DNA from: Candidatus Gastranaerophilales bacterium
GTDB lineage: Bacteria > Cyanobacteriota > Vampirovibrionia > Gastranaerophilales > Gastranaerophilaceae
DNA: 64,000 nt
Direction of reading: 5' to 3'
Assembly (NCBI GenBank): GCA_947588745.1
Contig: CANPYW010000002.1
Location: forward strand, 1-64,000
Shown here: positions 55,429-64,000 of the stretch, one piece after another
Layout: each line of letters starts with the position of its first letter
Numbering within the stretch: the first letter of the stretch is position 1
Translations under genes and position numbers: made by a program
The notes under the pieces: model-generated
Told to the model about the DNA's origin: nothing
The model's database searches: none
Seen by the model: the letters and a program-made list of their open reading frames with translations, nothing else

Positions 55429-56214
55429 ATGACTAACTATATTTTACCGTTAATGCTTACATTGTTTGCCGGAATGTCCACCTTAACAGGCGGATTTATT
55501 ACTTTCTTTGTTAAACGAAACAACTTAAAAGCTTTATCTGTGGGATTAGGTTTTTCTGCGGGAGTTATGGTTTATATAAGTTTGAATGAACTTATGAATG
55601 AAGCTCCACGTATGCTTTCACCCTTTTATTCTTTAATGGGGGCAAAAGCACTGACTTTTACCGGTTTTCTATTTGGCATTATTATTGCCGTTGTTATAGA
55701 TTACTTTATCCCCGACCATATTGAATCGGATTTTTTAACTGTTTCAAAAAAGTCCGCACAACGTCATCAAATTAAACGTGCAGGGCTTATAACTGCCTTT
55801 GCCGTTACACTTCACAATTTTCCCGAAGGTATGGCAACGTTCCTTGTATCCAGTCAGGATTTAAGACTCGGTATTCCCGTTGCAATCGCTATTGCGATAC
55901 ATAATATACCTGAAGGTATTGCTATAGCACTGCCAATTTTCCACGCAACGGGAAGAAAACGTTTAGCCGTTTTATATTCTTTTGTTTCAGGTATATCTGA
56001 ACCTGTAGGCGGACTTATCGGGGTACTTTTGTTAAAAACGGTTATGCCAGAACAATGCGTAGGTATTATGACAGCTTCGGTTGCAGGAATTATGGTATAT
56101 CTTTCTTTTGATACCCTTTTGCCTCTTGCAAGAGAATACGGCGAAAATCACCACGTAATAATTGGCATAGTTTCGGGAATGCTGATTATGGGGTTCGGAT
56201 TAATTTTTCTGTAA
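55429..56214 (+). CDS. zupT: ZIP-family metal transporter (ZupT-like)
   Basis: 261 residues from ATG 55429, aligned with the ZupT start (LPLMLTLFAGMSTLTGGFITFF); an earlier ATG at 55396 gives a non-conserved extension. Eight membrane spans are expected. Metal-site motifs HNFPEGMATF in helix 4 and HNIPEGIAIALP in helix 5 are intact, as is the early LSVGLGFSAGVMVYISLNEL. ZupT takes up zinc and other divalent ions. Single gene, converging with the acetyltransferase gene, overlapping by 15 bases. Confidence 0.92.
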   Translation: MTNYILPLMLTLFAGMSTLTGGFITFFVKRNNLKALSVGLGFSAGVMVYISLNELMNEAPRMLSPFYSLMGAKALTFTGFLFGIIIAVVIDYFIPDHIESDFLTVSKKSAQRHQIKRAGLITAFAVTLHNFPEGMATFLVSSQDLRLGIPVAIAIAIHNIPEGIAIALPIFHATGRKRLAVLYSFVSGISEPVGGLIGVLLLKTVMPEQCVGIMTASVAGIMVYLSFDTLLPLAREYGENHHVIIGIVSGMLIMGFGLIFL

Positions 56215-56706
56215 TTCATACTCCATAATATAATCATCCATCACAAATCCGCTTCCGATATCGGTTACGACTGCATCTACTTTTTTAAAGCCCCACGCTT
56301 CATAGGCTTTTATCGTATCCACATTATTTTTATTAACTGTTAATTGTATTACTTTTTTATTGTATTTTTGTGCATATTGCTTTATTTTTTTTAATGCAAG
56401 CTTTCCGCAGCCAATTCCTCTAAAATCTTGTACCAGATACAATTTTGATAAAAATAAATAATCTTTCTGCAATTTTACGCCAAAATATCCGATTTCAGAT
56501 TTATTATTATCATCATAAAAAATATTATAAGTATAGTTTTCATCATCAATTTGACGGTTAATAGCATCAACTGATTGAAACTTTTTAAGCATATAATCTA
56601 CTTGTTCAACTCCGATTATTGCCGGCCAATACTCATGCCAGATATTTGAAGCTAATTGAGCTAACTCTTTTATATCATCTTGTGTTTTTATTTCTTTAAA
56701 TTTCAT
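56200..56706 (-). CDS. GNAT-family N-acetyltransferase
   Basis: 168 residues. Acetyl-CoA-binding motif A is GIGCGKLALKKIKQYAQKY (Q/RxxGxG/A type), preceded by LSKLYLVQDFRGI and followed by VIQLTVNKNNVDTIKAYEAWGFKKV, a typical motif B. Substrate cannot be inferred. It begins 9 bases after the phosphatase gene, likely cotranscribed. Confidence 0.9.
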   Translation of the reverse strand: MKFKEIKTQDDIKELAQLASNIWHEYWPAIIGVEQVDYMLKKFQSVDAINRQIDDENYTYNIFYDDNNKSEIGYFGVKLQKDYLFLSKLYLVQDFRGIGCGKLALKKIKQYAQKYNKKVIQLTVNKNNVDTIKAYEAWGFKKVDAVVTDIGSGFVMDDYIMEYELQKN

Positions 56707-56715
56707 ACTTCTGCC

Positions 56716-57339
56716 TTAAATTGGAATGTATGAAGAATACACTAAACTTGCAAAATCCGTATAATAACTTATTTGCGTAGCACTGCCTGTAGGAACATAT
56801 ACTTTAAACTGATGTTTTAAAGGTATATGTAGTGCATTTGCGATAGCAGCCTGTATTACTTCACCATGTGTAATAATAATCAATCTTTTTGAAAGATTTT
56901 TTTCTATTATATCACAAATACAGTCATCAACTCGTTTGTTTAATTCCTGCGTGGTTTCACCTCCGTCGGGATAATAATTTTCAGGATTTTTGTGATATTC
57001 ATCAAGCATTTGCGGATATTTTTTTTCTATTTCTTCAAAAGATAAACCGCTCCATATCCCATTTCTGCGGCTTGTAAGCCCGGGTAATAATTCAAAATCT
57101 TTTTTACATACCGATGATATTATTTCAGCACTCTGTACGGTTCTTAATGCCGTACTTGAATATATTTTATCTATTTTTAATCCTTTATTTTTAATCCATG
57201 CGGCTATTTTTTCCATTTGATATTTGCCATTAACATTTAATGCAGGATAACTTTCATCATCAAACAATCTGTTTTCTTCAGTATTAATAGTTGCCCCATG
57301 GCGTATAAAAGTTATTTTACATTTTCTTTTAAATAGCAT
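56716..57339 (-). CDS. histidine phosphatase family protein (phosphoglycerate mutase-like)
   Basis: 207 residues. RHG motif FIRHGATINTEENRLF supplies the phospho-accepting His; YSSTALRTVQSAEII, GIWSGLSFEEIEKKYP and the second catalytic His in IIITHGEVIQAAI complete the fold. The family covers CobC/alpha-ribazole phosphatase, GpmB-like and other small-molecule phosphatases. The N-terminal and length fit CobC, but no cobalamin genes are close, so I keep the general call. Confidence 0.9.
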   Translation of the reverse strand: MLFKRKCKITFIRHGATINTEENRLFDDESYPALNVNGKYQMEKIAAWIKNKGLKIDKIYSSTALRTVQSAEIISSVCKKDFELLPGLTSRRNGIWSGLSFEEIEKKYPQMLDEYHKNPENYYPDGGETTQELNKRVDDCICDIIEKNLSKRLIIITHGEVIQAAIANALHIPLKHQFKVYVPTGSATQISYYTDFASLVYSSYIPI

Positions 57340-57515
57340 ATTTACCTCAATTTCATATATATAATTCCTTAAATTTAGCTTTTATAAACATCCATGGTTC
57401 AATTAAATTTATTTAGTGTTTTACTGCCTTTTCATTCTTTTTTCTTTCTTTCCAAAAAGAAATAATAACTGTTTTTTATTTAATATACAATGTATAATTA
57501 AAAAGAGGCTGAGGT

Positions 57516-58157
57516 ATGATAAAAAATTTTAATAAAATCATTCAAAATATAAAAAAAATGGATTTACCGCAAACGGATTTTGTTAAATTTATGGAAGATA
57601 TTCATGACCCGTTTATTGTGCTTATAGCTTGTATTCTTTCTTTAAGAACAAACGACAGAACCACATATCCTGCAACGATGAGAATGCTTGAACTCGGCAA
57701 AACACCCGAAGATTTTTTAAATGTTTCACTTGCAGATTTAGAAAAAGCAATATACCCCGTAGGTTTTTATAAAAATAAAGCAAAACAAATTTTGGATATT
57801 GCAAAAGAACTTTATACAAATTACAACAGTGTTGTGCCTAACGAGATTGAAGAATTGATTAAATTTAAAGGAGTGGGCAGGAAAACGGCAAATCTGGTTC
57901 AAGCAAAAGGATACGGAATGCCAAGCATTTGCGTTGACGTGCATGTTCACCGCATATCAAACCGATTGGGGCTTGTTTCGACAAAAACTCCGGAAGAAAC
58001 AGAATTTGCACTTAAAGAAAATCTCCCAAAATCCTGCTGGTCAGAAATTAATACTCTGTTTGTAACTTTAGGGCAGAACATCTGCAAACCGTCTAAACCG
58101 TTATGTTCAAAATGCCTGTTATGCGAATTTTGCAAAAATTTTAAATTAACCGATTAA
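57516..58157 (+). CDS. nth: endonuclease III-family DNA glycosylase/AP lyase
   Basis: 213 residues. Helix-hairpin-helix FKGVGRKTANLVQ carries the Schiff-base Lys123; Asp141 in VDVHVHRISNRLGL is the second catalytic residue. The [4Fe-4S] Cys set Cx6Cx2Cx5C is at 190, 197, 200 and 206 (with an extra Cys203). It removes oxidised pyrimidines and cleaves the abasic strand. The usual LSAQTTD motif reads LSLRTND, so the base-flipping Gln is Arg, as in some other bacterial and archaeal members. GAGG precedes the ATG. Confidence 0.95.
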   Translation: MIKNFNKIIQNIKKMDLPQTDFVKFMEDIHDPFIVLIACILSLRTNDRTTYPATMRMLELGKTPEDFLNVSLADLEKAIYPVGFYKNKAKQILDIAKELYTNYNSVVPNEIEELIKFKGVGRKTANLVQAKGYGMPSICVDVHVHRISNRLGLVSTKTPEETEFALKENLPKSCWSEINTLFVTLGQNICKPSKPLCSKCLLCEFCKNFKLTD

Positions 58158-58400
58158 TTTTTCTTTTTCTTTTCTTGAAAGATGTTTTATTCTGTATTCT
58201 TCTTTTTGAGCTTCCTGCTTTGTGTCAAATTCTTTTGTATAAACAATTTCAACGGGTGCATTTGCTTTTGTATACTTTGCACCTTTACCTTGTTTATGCT
58301 GTTCAAATCGTTTCTTTACATCATCGGTATATCCGCAATATAAGGTATTATTAACGGTTAAAAGCATATAAACATAATATTTTTTATCGGTTTTGAGCAT
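58146..58400 (-). CDS. GIY-YIG domain protein (UPF0213/YhbQ family)
   Basis: 84 residues, a single GIY-YIG nuclease domain: YYVYMLLTVNNTLYCGYTDDVKKRFEQHKQGKGAKYTKAN, where YVY and YCGYT correspond to GIY and YIG, and the Arg of 'KKRFEQH' and a later Glu are the expected catalytic partners. Relatives such as YhbQ have weak nuclease activity linked to DNA repair. It overlaps dus by 17 bases upstream and nth by 12 bases (converging) at its 3' end. Confidence 0.92.
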   Translation of the reverse strand: MLKTDKKYYVYMLLTVNNTLYCGYTDDVKKRFEQHKQGKGAKYTKANAPVEIVYTKEFDTKQEAQKEEYRIKHLSRKEKEKLIG

Positions 58401-59370
58401 TTAGGGCAATTTCTTCCAGAATTTCAATAATTTTATTATAATTAAGCTCTGTTACAAGTTTATATCTGTATTCGGCTCCGTTTCTTATCCCTTTTATATA
58501 ATAAGGATAAAATTTTCTCATAAATTTTATACCGTTTTCTTCGCCTCGAAATGATATTTGAGAGTCCAAATGTTCTTTTATCATTTTTAATTTTTCATTT
58601 ATATCGGGTTCAGGCAGCTTAACTCCCTCGTTTAAATATGTTTCCGTTCTGGAAATTAAAGATAAATCGCCCATTATGCCCCTTCCAATCGCAATTCCGT
58701 CTGCTTTTGAAAGTTCCAGGCATTTTTCCGCCGTTTCAATACTTGTAATATCACCGTTCGCAAAATACGGAATATCAATATTCCCACGTAATTTTGCAAT
58801 TTCTTCCCAATCTGCATTGCCGGAATACATTTGTGAACGTGTTCTTCCATGAATGGTAACCGCACTTATGCCGGAATTTTGCATTAGCTGTGCAAATTCT
58901 ACAAAGTTCTTTTCTTCTTGGCTCCAACCCAATCGGAACTTACAGGTTACAGGCACGTTAACGCTTTCTTTAACTGCAATAACAATATCTTTTGCAAGCT
59001 CCGGAGTCCGCATTAACGAACAACCGTCCTGCCCTTTTACAATTTTATTTATGGGACATCCCATATTAATATCTATTACGGAAGCTTTTTCTTCCAATAA
59101 TTTTGCTGATTTCGCCATAAGCTCCGGCTTATGTCCCTCTATTTGAAATGCAATCGGGAATTCTTGACCGTTTGTATAATTGATTAAAGTTTCATTATGT
59201 TGAACTAATGCCTCTGAACTTATCATCTCCGTTGTAAGCAAACAAGTTTTTGAATACTTTCTTATAAGCTGTCTTAGCACAAAATCGGTAATTCCCGCCA
59301 TTGGAGCAAGCGAAACGCAGCTGTTTATTGTTACATTTCCTATTTTCGTCTGCTTTATCTGAACCGGCAT
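58384..59370 (-). CDS. dus: tRNA-dihydrouridine synthase
   Basis: 328 residues, FMN-dependent TIM barrel plus C-terminal helical domain. Reduces uridine in the D-loop of tRNA with NADPH. Motifs present are SLAPMAGITDFVLRQL, QIEGHKPELMAKSAKL, VIDINMGCPINKIVKGQDGCSLM with the active-site Cys in GCP, VTCKFRLGW, VTIHGRTRSQMYSGNADWE and IPYFANGDITS. It is close to the DusB/TIGR00737 group by length and sequence. It shares one base with the TPR protein gene before it, and the GIY-YIG gene follows. Confidence 0.94.
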   Translation of the reverse strand: MPVQIKQTKIGNVTINSCVSLAPMAGITDFVLRQLIRKYSKTCLLTTEMISSEALVQHNETLINYTNGQEFPIAFQIEGHKPELMAKSAKLLEEKASVIDINMGCPINKIVKGQDGCSLMRTPELAKDIVIAVKESVNVPVTCKFRLGWSQEEKNFVEFAQLMQNSGISAVTIHGRTRSQMYSGNADWEEIAKLRGNIDIPYFANGDITSIETAEKCLELSKADGIAIGRGIMGDLSLISRTETYLNEGVKLPEPDINEKLKMIKEHLDSQISFRGEENGIKFMRKFYPYYIKGIRNGAEYRYKLVTELNYNKIIEILEEIALNAQNR

Positions 59371-61490
59371 TATTTTATCTCATCAATTCTCGATTGTGCA
59401 TATTTTTTATATTCGTCATCCTGATTGGAAAGTTCTACAAATTTTTGATAGTTCTGCTTTGCACTCGCATAATTGCCTAAAGAATCATAATCCACACCTA
59501 TGGAATAATATGCAATTACCATATCAGGAGCATAAGTCAACACCGATTTATAATCAGCTATTGCTTTTTGATAATTATTCAAAGCGTCATGGGATAATGC
59601 TCTGTAATAATATGCATTTGCATTTGAGCTGTCCGTTTTTATAACTTTATCCAATAACGCAACCGCCTCATTGTATTTTTGCTTATCATACAATTCAACT
59701 GCCTGATTAAGCGTATCCTCGGCAAGTTTTGAGTTAATATATTTTGAAAGTTCTTTTGCCTGCGTTGAATTCGGATTTTTACTTAATGCCATTTCGATAT
59801 ATGTTTTTGCACTGTTTATATCGTTATCATCGGCATATAATGCGGCTATATAATAAGGTAAATCCGCATTTTTACTATCCAATTCCATGGCCTGCTTATA
59901 ATAACTTATAGCTTGAGCTTTATCATTCAATGATTGATATGATGCGGCTATTCCTATTAAAGACTCTGCAGTCGGCGGGGTTATCTTTTTATACTGCTCT
60001 ATTGCTTTTTGATAATCTCCGCTTTCATATAAATTTGAAGCTGTATTTATCTCATTTGCCATATTTTCTTGAGCAATAATATCATACTGCTTCTTTACAA
60101 GTTGATTATCCGGTGCAAGTTCCTGAGCCTGTTTTATTACATTAAATGCTTCTATATAGTTTTTCTTTTGTCTGTATACCTGAGATAAATTTATATACGC
60201 ATCAATATTGTTATTATCCAATTTAATCGTTTGCTTATAATATACAATCGCATCATCTAATTTATTCGCTTTATGAAGCTCATAAGCAAATTCATAACAA
60301 TTTGCCGCCGTCAAAGGTTCTGACTGCAAATTTTTATACATATAGTCTAAAACTTTATCCGCAGGCATTGTTTCTTTTATTATTTGGAATAATTCAGCTT
60401 TTGCGGTTGTATTTTTTGGGTCTATTTTTAATATGTTTTGATAAACTTCCTGTGCCTCATCGTTTTTGTTCAAATATTTTAAACATTCACCTTTATAAAG
60501 CAGCACATTAACATTTTTAGGCGATGACTCCAATATTGAATTATATGTATTTATTGCCACGTCATATTTTTTCTGTTCCTGATACAATGTTCCTATGTTT
60601 ATTTTGGTATTTATGTTGCTTGGATTAAGAGTTTCAGCCTTTTTGTATTCGGCTAAAGCCTCATTATATCTTTTCTCTTTTTGAAAAACAACGCCTAAAT
60701 TAGCATGAGCTTCCGCATCTTTCGAATTTTCATCCACCTTTTTCTGCCAAATGCGTTCTAATGCCATTAATATATCTTCTCTTTCAGAAGAAGTATTTAG
60801 TGCATAACTGTATTCGTTTAATGCTGCACTATAATTATTAAGCTGTTCATATATTCTTGCAATTTTTAGATGTGTATCAGTATCTTTTGCATCCGTTTCC
60901 AATGCCGTTTTATAAAAATTTACCGCTTTTTCGGGTCTGTTAAATATGTTATAAATATCACCAATTGATATATTCGCATCTTTTTTATATTTTTCGTTGT
61001 TTAATAATTGATAATAATCGTAAGCGGAAGCCGCAAATTCACCTTTCAGCCTTGATTTTTTCGCTTCACTATATCTTTTATCAGGTGTAATTGCACCTTT
61101 TGTTGCTTCCAAAGAGGAAAGATTTTTCTCCATTGCAGCTATTGATTGTGCAGCAGTTGAAATAGAACTGCCCGCATAGTATTTAATAAAAAACAATGCG
61201 GATTTTATGTCAGATATCGCACTGTCTATATTTTTAGCGGTATTATTATAATACACTGCCCTCATATTATATGCATTTGATAAACCTATCAAAGCGGAAG
61301 TATCATTCGGATTTGTTCTTATAGCTTTTTTAAATTCTGATATTGCACTTGAATATTGTGAATTTTTCAAATATTTGTTACCTTGTAGATAATTCGGATT
61401 TTCTACGTAATTATCATCATATACAGTTTGTGCAAATGATAAATTTTGAAAAAATACCGCTACCGCAAATAATACAAACAATTTTTTCAT
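59370..61490 (-). CDS. periplasmic TPR-repeat protein
   Basis: 706 residues with a Sec signal peptide (MKKLFVLFAVAVFFQNLSFA). The rest is nearly all tetratricopeptide repeats, at least a dozen, with typical blocks such as NPNDTSALIGLSNAYNMRAVY, PSNINTKINIGTLYQEQKKYDVAINTYN, NAYYYRALSHDALNNYQKAIADYKSVL and APDMVIAYYSIGVDYDSLGNYASAKQNYQ. TPR solenoids scaffold protein complexes; exported ones often work in envelope assembly. It is the first gene of the unit with dus and GIY-YIG. Partner unknown. Confidence 0.88.
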   Translation of the reverse strand: MKKLFVLFAVAVFFQNLSFAQTVYDDNYVENPNYLQGNKYLKNSQYSSAISEFKKAIRTNPNDTSALIGLSNAYNMRAVYYNNTAKNIDSAISDIKSALFFIKYYAGSSISTAAQSIAAMEKNLSSLEATKGAITPDKRYSEAKKSRLKGEFAASAYDYYQLLNNEKYKKDANISIGDIYNIFNRPEKAVNFYKTALETDAKDTDTHLKIARIYEQLNNYSAALNEYSYALNTSSEREDILMALERIWQKKVDENSKDAEAHANLGVVFQKEKRYNEALAEYKKAETLNPSNINTKINIGTLYQEQKKYDVAINTYNSILESSPKNVNVLLYKGECLKYLNKNDEAQEVYQNILKIDPKNTTAKAELFQIIKETMPADKVLDYMYKNLQSEPLTAANCYEFAYELHKANKLDDAIVYYKQTIKLDNNNIDAYINLSQVYRQKKNYIEAFNVIKQAQELAPDNQLVKKQYDIIAQENMANEINTASNLYESGDYQKAIEQYKKITPPTAESLIGIAASYQSLNDKAQAISYYKQAMELDSKNADLPYYIAALYADDNDINSAKTYIEMALSKNPNSTQAKELSKYINSKLAEDTLNQAVELYDKQKYNEAVALLDKVIKTDSSNANAYYYRALSHDALNNYQKAIADYKSVLTYAPDMVIAYYSIGVDYDSLGNYASAKQNYQKFVELSNQDDEYKKYAQSRIDEIK

Positions 61491-61585
61491 TAATTCACTC
61501 TCCTACATATTTTCTCTATTTTATATCAAGAATTAAATTCTGCCTATAGTTAAAAAGAATATTCATAATTTCTTAAAAATCCGAA

Positions 61586-61622
61586 TAAAAAAAGGAGAAT
61601 AAACATTTATTCTCCTTTTTTG
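61586..61622 (-). terminator. intrinsic terminator after thrS
   Basis: Perfect 15-bp inverted repeat AAAAAGGAGAATAAA (61589-61603) / TTTATTCTCCTTTTT (61606-61620) with a 2-base loop between, ending in a run of T in the minus-strand transcript. It separates thrS from the TPR gene. Confidence 0.88.
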
Positions 61623-61636
61623 TCCGACTTTAAAAT

Positions 61637-63418
61637 TTATAATGCTAAATCCTGAGATTTTGTCTTTATCTTTTCTAATGCTTTATTGATAAATTCGTCA
61701 ACAGATAATGTACCTGCTTCGCCTATGCCTCTAATTCTTACGGCAACTTGATTTGCTGCGGCTTCTTTATCACCTACAACAAGTACATAAGGTATTTTCT
61801 TATCCTGAAGTGCTTCTCTAATCTTATAATTCATACTTTCACTTCTGTCATCAAGTTTTACTCTTATCCCTGCTTCAAATAATTTATCATATATTTGTTT
61901 TGCATAATCATTATGACGTTCCGCAATCGGGACTATACATACCTGTCCGGGAGCAAGCCACATCGGGAAAGCACCTGCATAATGTTCTATAAGTATACCG
62001 TGGAAACGTTCCATAGAACCGAATATTACTCTGTGAAGCATAACAGGGGTTTTAAGCTGCCCGTCTTTATCCTGATATTTAATATCAAATCTTTCGGGTA
62101 AATTAAAATCCAACTGAATTGTCGCACACTGCCATGTTCTGCCTATAGCATCTTTTACTTTAAAATCTATCTTCGGCCCGTAGAATGCACCGTCACCCTC
62201 ATTTATTTCATAATGCATTCCTCGTTTATCCATGGCTTCTTTTAAACCTGCCTCGGCAAGCTCCCAATTGGAAAGCTCTCCGACATAACTGTCGGGTCTT
62301 GTGGATAGTTCCACTTCAAAGCTCATATTAAATATTTTCATTGTGTCTGCAACAAAATCAATGATATTGTTTATTTCATCAACGAGCTGCTCCGGTGTGC
62401 AGAATATATGTGCATCATCTTGCGTAAAGCCCTGAACTCTGGTTAAACCTGATAAAGCACCTGATTTTTCTTTTCTGTATACGGTTCCCAATTCTGCCAT
62501 TCTTAACGGTAACGACCTGTACGAATGTCTTTCCGATTGATAAATCATAATATGGAAGGGACAATTCATAGGTTTAACAATGAACTGTTCTTCATCATCG
62601 TTTTCTTTTTGAATGAAAAACATATTTTCTTTGTAATGGTCAATGTGTCCCGATAATTCCCACAATTTTGATTTGGCAATTTGAGGAGTATGAACTATTA
62701 CATACCCTCTTTTTCTGTGTTCCGTTCTCCAGTAATTTTCTATTTCTTCTCTTACTATTGATAAATTAGGATGCCACAATACCAATCCTCCGCCGATTTC
62801 TTCTCTTACGGAGAATAAATCCAATTGTGCACCCAGCTTTCTGTGATCCCTTTTTTGTGCTTCTTCCATTAAGGTCAAATACGCTTCTAAATCTTCTTTA
62901 TTCCAAAATGCGGTTGCATATATTCTTTGAAGCATTTTGTTTTTTTCATTTCCTCTCCAATATGCACCTGCCGTTTTTAATAATTTTATGGCATTTCCCT
63001 TTATATATGTTGTATTCGGAAGATGCGGGCCTGAACATAAATCGTTAAACAGAATATTGCCTTCTTTATCTTTTGTCAAATAAAGAGTCGGATTATCGTT
63101 CTTATGCTCTTCCAAAAGCTCTGCTTTATATATTTCACCTTGTGATTTAAACTCGTCAATTTGTTTTTGAACATCAGGGATTTCGTATCTTTCAAACGTT
63201 AAATTCTGTTTTATTATATTTTTCATTTCGGCTTCAATTTTGGCTAAATCTTCTTCCGTAAAAGAATGACCTTCCAAATCAAAATCATAATAAAAACCGT
63301 TATCTATTGCAGGCCCTATGGCAAGCTTGGCATTCGGAAACAATTTTTGAACGGCCTGTGCCATTATGTGAGAAGTTGAATGCCTTAATATATGCAAAGT
63401 TTCGTTATTTTTTTCCAT
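61637..63418 (-). CDS. thrS: threonyl-tRNA synthetase, without N-terminal TGS domain
   Basis: 593 residues. The protein starts directly at the editing domain, whose zinc/editing motif is HxxxH in HSTSHIMAQA (His13, His17) with CSGPHL further on, so the about 60-residue TGS domain of E. coli ThrRS is absent. The class II core is complete: motif 2 region RMAELGTVYRKEKSGALSGLTRVQGFTQDDAHIF, zinc ligands in MNCPFH, DAHIF and MLHRV, motif 3 GSMERFHGILIEH, and the C-terminal anticodon-binding domain (VCIVPIAERHNDYA, VGDKE). Charges tRNA-Thr. No leader or T-box structure recognised in the short upstream gap. Confidence 0.96.
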   Translation of the reverse strand: MEKNNETLHILRHSTSHIMAQAVQKLFPNAKLAIGPAIDNGFYYDFDLEGHSFTEEDLAKIEAEMKNIIKQNLTFERYEIPDVQKQIDEFKSQGEIYKAELLEEHKNDNPTLYLTKDKEGNILFNDLCSGPHLPNTTYIKGNAIKLLKTAGAYWRGNEKNKMLQRIYATAFWNKEDLEAYLTLMEEAQKRDHRKLGAQLDLFSVREEIGGGLVLWHPNLSIVREEIENYWRTEHRKRGYVIVHTPQIAKSKLWELSGHIDHYKENMFFIQKENDDEEQFIVKPMNCPFHIMIYQSERHSYRSLPLRMAELGTVYRKEKSGALSGLTRVQGFTQDDAHIFCTPEQLVDEINNIIDFVADTMKIFNMSFEVELSTRPDSYVGELSNWELAEAGLKEAMDKRGMHYEINEGDGAFYGPKIDFKVKDAIGRTWQCATIQLDFNLPERFDIKYQDKDGQLKTPVMLHRVIFGSMERFHGILIEHYAGAFPMWLAPGQVCIVPIAERHNDYAKQIYDKLFEAGIRVKLDDRSESMNYKIREALQDKKIPYVLVVGDKEAAANQVAVRIRGIGEAGTLSVDEFINKALEKIKTKSQDLAL

Positions 63419-63455
63419 ACTTTTTCCCTTTTATAGCTCTATAAAACTTAATATA

Positions 63456-64000
63456 TCACTCATAAAATAATATATCAACAAACGCAACATTTGTGTATTT
63501 TTTGGATATATTGATTTCAATTTCAAAAAATCTGTTCCATGGAAATTTATATTTAATTTCCATATTTTTAAATGCAAATGCTTTTAACAGCCTTTCTTCA
63601 TATTTATGCATCATTTCTTTTACAATACCGTTTGTTAAATTTACCTTTTTAATCTTTATTTTCTGTCTTACATTTGCCTGATATGCCCAATCATCCAATA
63701 ATCTTGTAAGTTGTAATATATCAAAAGCTTCTCGATTAGGTAATTTTGCACCGTAATATATCAAAGCCGACGAAACTGCACTGCCTAACGTATTTCCGGT
63801 TGTATTCCAAGCCGTATATCCATAAAATTCCTTTAAATCACTTTTCGATAATAATTTATTTATAAAACTGTTATCACTGCCGTTTGCATTTAAGATATCC
63901 GCAATAAAGTACGGTTTATCGGGTATAATAATATCTTTTTTACCAAAGCCTTGTTCTTCAATTCCCATAACAAGCTCGCCCTGAGCATTTTTAAAGTTAT
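63456..64000 (-). CDS. DUF4127-family protein, C-terminal part, runs off window
   Basis: The frame is open through base 64000, so an ATG at 63968 is internal and the gene starts beyond the window. The visible about 180 residues match the C-terminal end of DUF4127 proteins: YFIADILNANGSDNSFINKLL, then LKEFYGYTAWNTTGNTLGSAVSSALIYY, the family's most conserved block, and a beta-rich tail. DUF4127 proteins are about 500 residues and of unknown function, often found beside sugar catabolism genes. It precedes thrS by 37 bases on the same strand and may share its transcript. Confidence 0.85.
   Translation of the reverse strand, partial: NFKNAQGELVMGIEEQGFGKKDIIIPDKPYFIADILNANGSDNSFINKLLSKSDLKEFYGYTAWNTTGNTLGSAVSSALIYYGAKLPNREAFDILQLTRLLDDWAYQANVRQKIKIKKVNLTNGIVKEMMHKYEERLLKAFAFKNMEIKYKFPWNRFFEIEINISKKYTNVAFVDILFYE

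Noticed and set aside
57340-57515. Small RNA or riboswitch before nth
   Set aside because: Only AT-rich sequence with a short imperfect hairpin; no conserved element recognised.

Overview
The window is low-GC (roughly one third G+C), gene-dense DNA from a diderm, flagellated, anaerobic bacterium. LPS genes (kdsC, kdsD, lpxK, a heptosyltransferase-type GT9), an Mla-type lipid transporter (mlaE, an MlaF-type ATPase, an MlaD-type protein), flagellar genes (fliJ, a fliK-like gene, a hook/rod gene) and the [FeFe]-hydrogenase maturase hydG all point this way. atpD and atpC form a two-gene unit apart from the other F1 genes, the arrangement typical of Cyanobacteria. With no photosynthesis genes and this base composition, the best guess is a non-photosynthetic cyanobacterial relative (Melainabacteria/Vampirovibrionia, perhaps Gastranaerophilales). 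That is inference. No rRNA, tRNA, CRISPR array, insertion sequence or integrase was seen.

Layout. 1-2.7 kb: end of a YifB-type AAA ATPase and a calpain-like cysteine protease. 2.8-8.0 kb (-): a tight operon pxpA-like, yvcK, panB, panC, a membrane protein of unknown function, dut. 8.2-10.8 kb (+): flagellar export and hook genes plus a secreted unknown. 10.8-18.3 kb (-): a YhaO/YhaN-type nuclease pair, bioG, bioC, hydG and an amino-acid-binding lipoprotein. 18.4-19.8 kb (-): LapA-like protein, rpsG, rpsL. 20.1-22.6 kb (+): a compact candidate RiPP (ribosomally made, modified peptide) locus. 22.8-25.2 kb (-): rluD-type gene, lspA, a secreted protein. 25.3-32.6 kb: coaX, kdsC/kdsD, a lectin-like membrane protein and a SNF2 ATPase. 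32.7-37.5 kb: small regulators, rqcP-like, atpDC, ftsZ. 37.6-39.1 kb (+): a second peptide/ATP-grasp locus with a decayed tandem duplication. 39.1-46.7 kb: an M16 metallopeptidase, unknown proteins, pnuC, a radical SAM/SPASM protein, pyrF. 46.9-53.2 kb (+): outer-membrane protein, mlaE/F/D, lpxK, GT9. 53.2-64 kb: GspF-like protein, ZIP transporter, nth, GIY-YIG, dus, TPR protein, thrS and the end of a DUF4127 gene.

The most interesting parts are two loci that each pair a small Cys-rich peptide with a TupA-like ATP-grasp enzyme. In the first, a 49-residue peptide ending TWGCCQGCCY sits behind a near-consensus promoter. It is followed by a PqqD-like recognition domain and a radical SAM/SPASM domain in one reading frame, interrupted by a single TAG; no ATG, GTG or TTG lies between the TAG and the [4Fe-4S] motif. 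A TupA-like ATP-grasp gene overlaps the radical SAM gene. In the second, a paralogous ATP-grasp gene overlaps a 91-residue, six-Cys acidic-leader peptide gene by TAATG. The 3' end of the enzyme gene and the peptide gene are duplicated in tandem, and the second copy is decaying. I infer that these are peptide-modification systems not matching any family I can name with confidence.

Elsewhere the genes fit known jobs: pantothenate and CoA synthesis (panB, panC, coaX), biotin precursor synthesis (bioC/bioG), Kdo and lipid A synthesis with outer-membrane lipid transport, translation and tRNA modification (rpsL, rpsG, thrS, dus, rluD-type, rqcP-like) and nucleotide metabolism (dut, pyrF).
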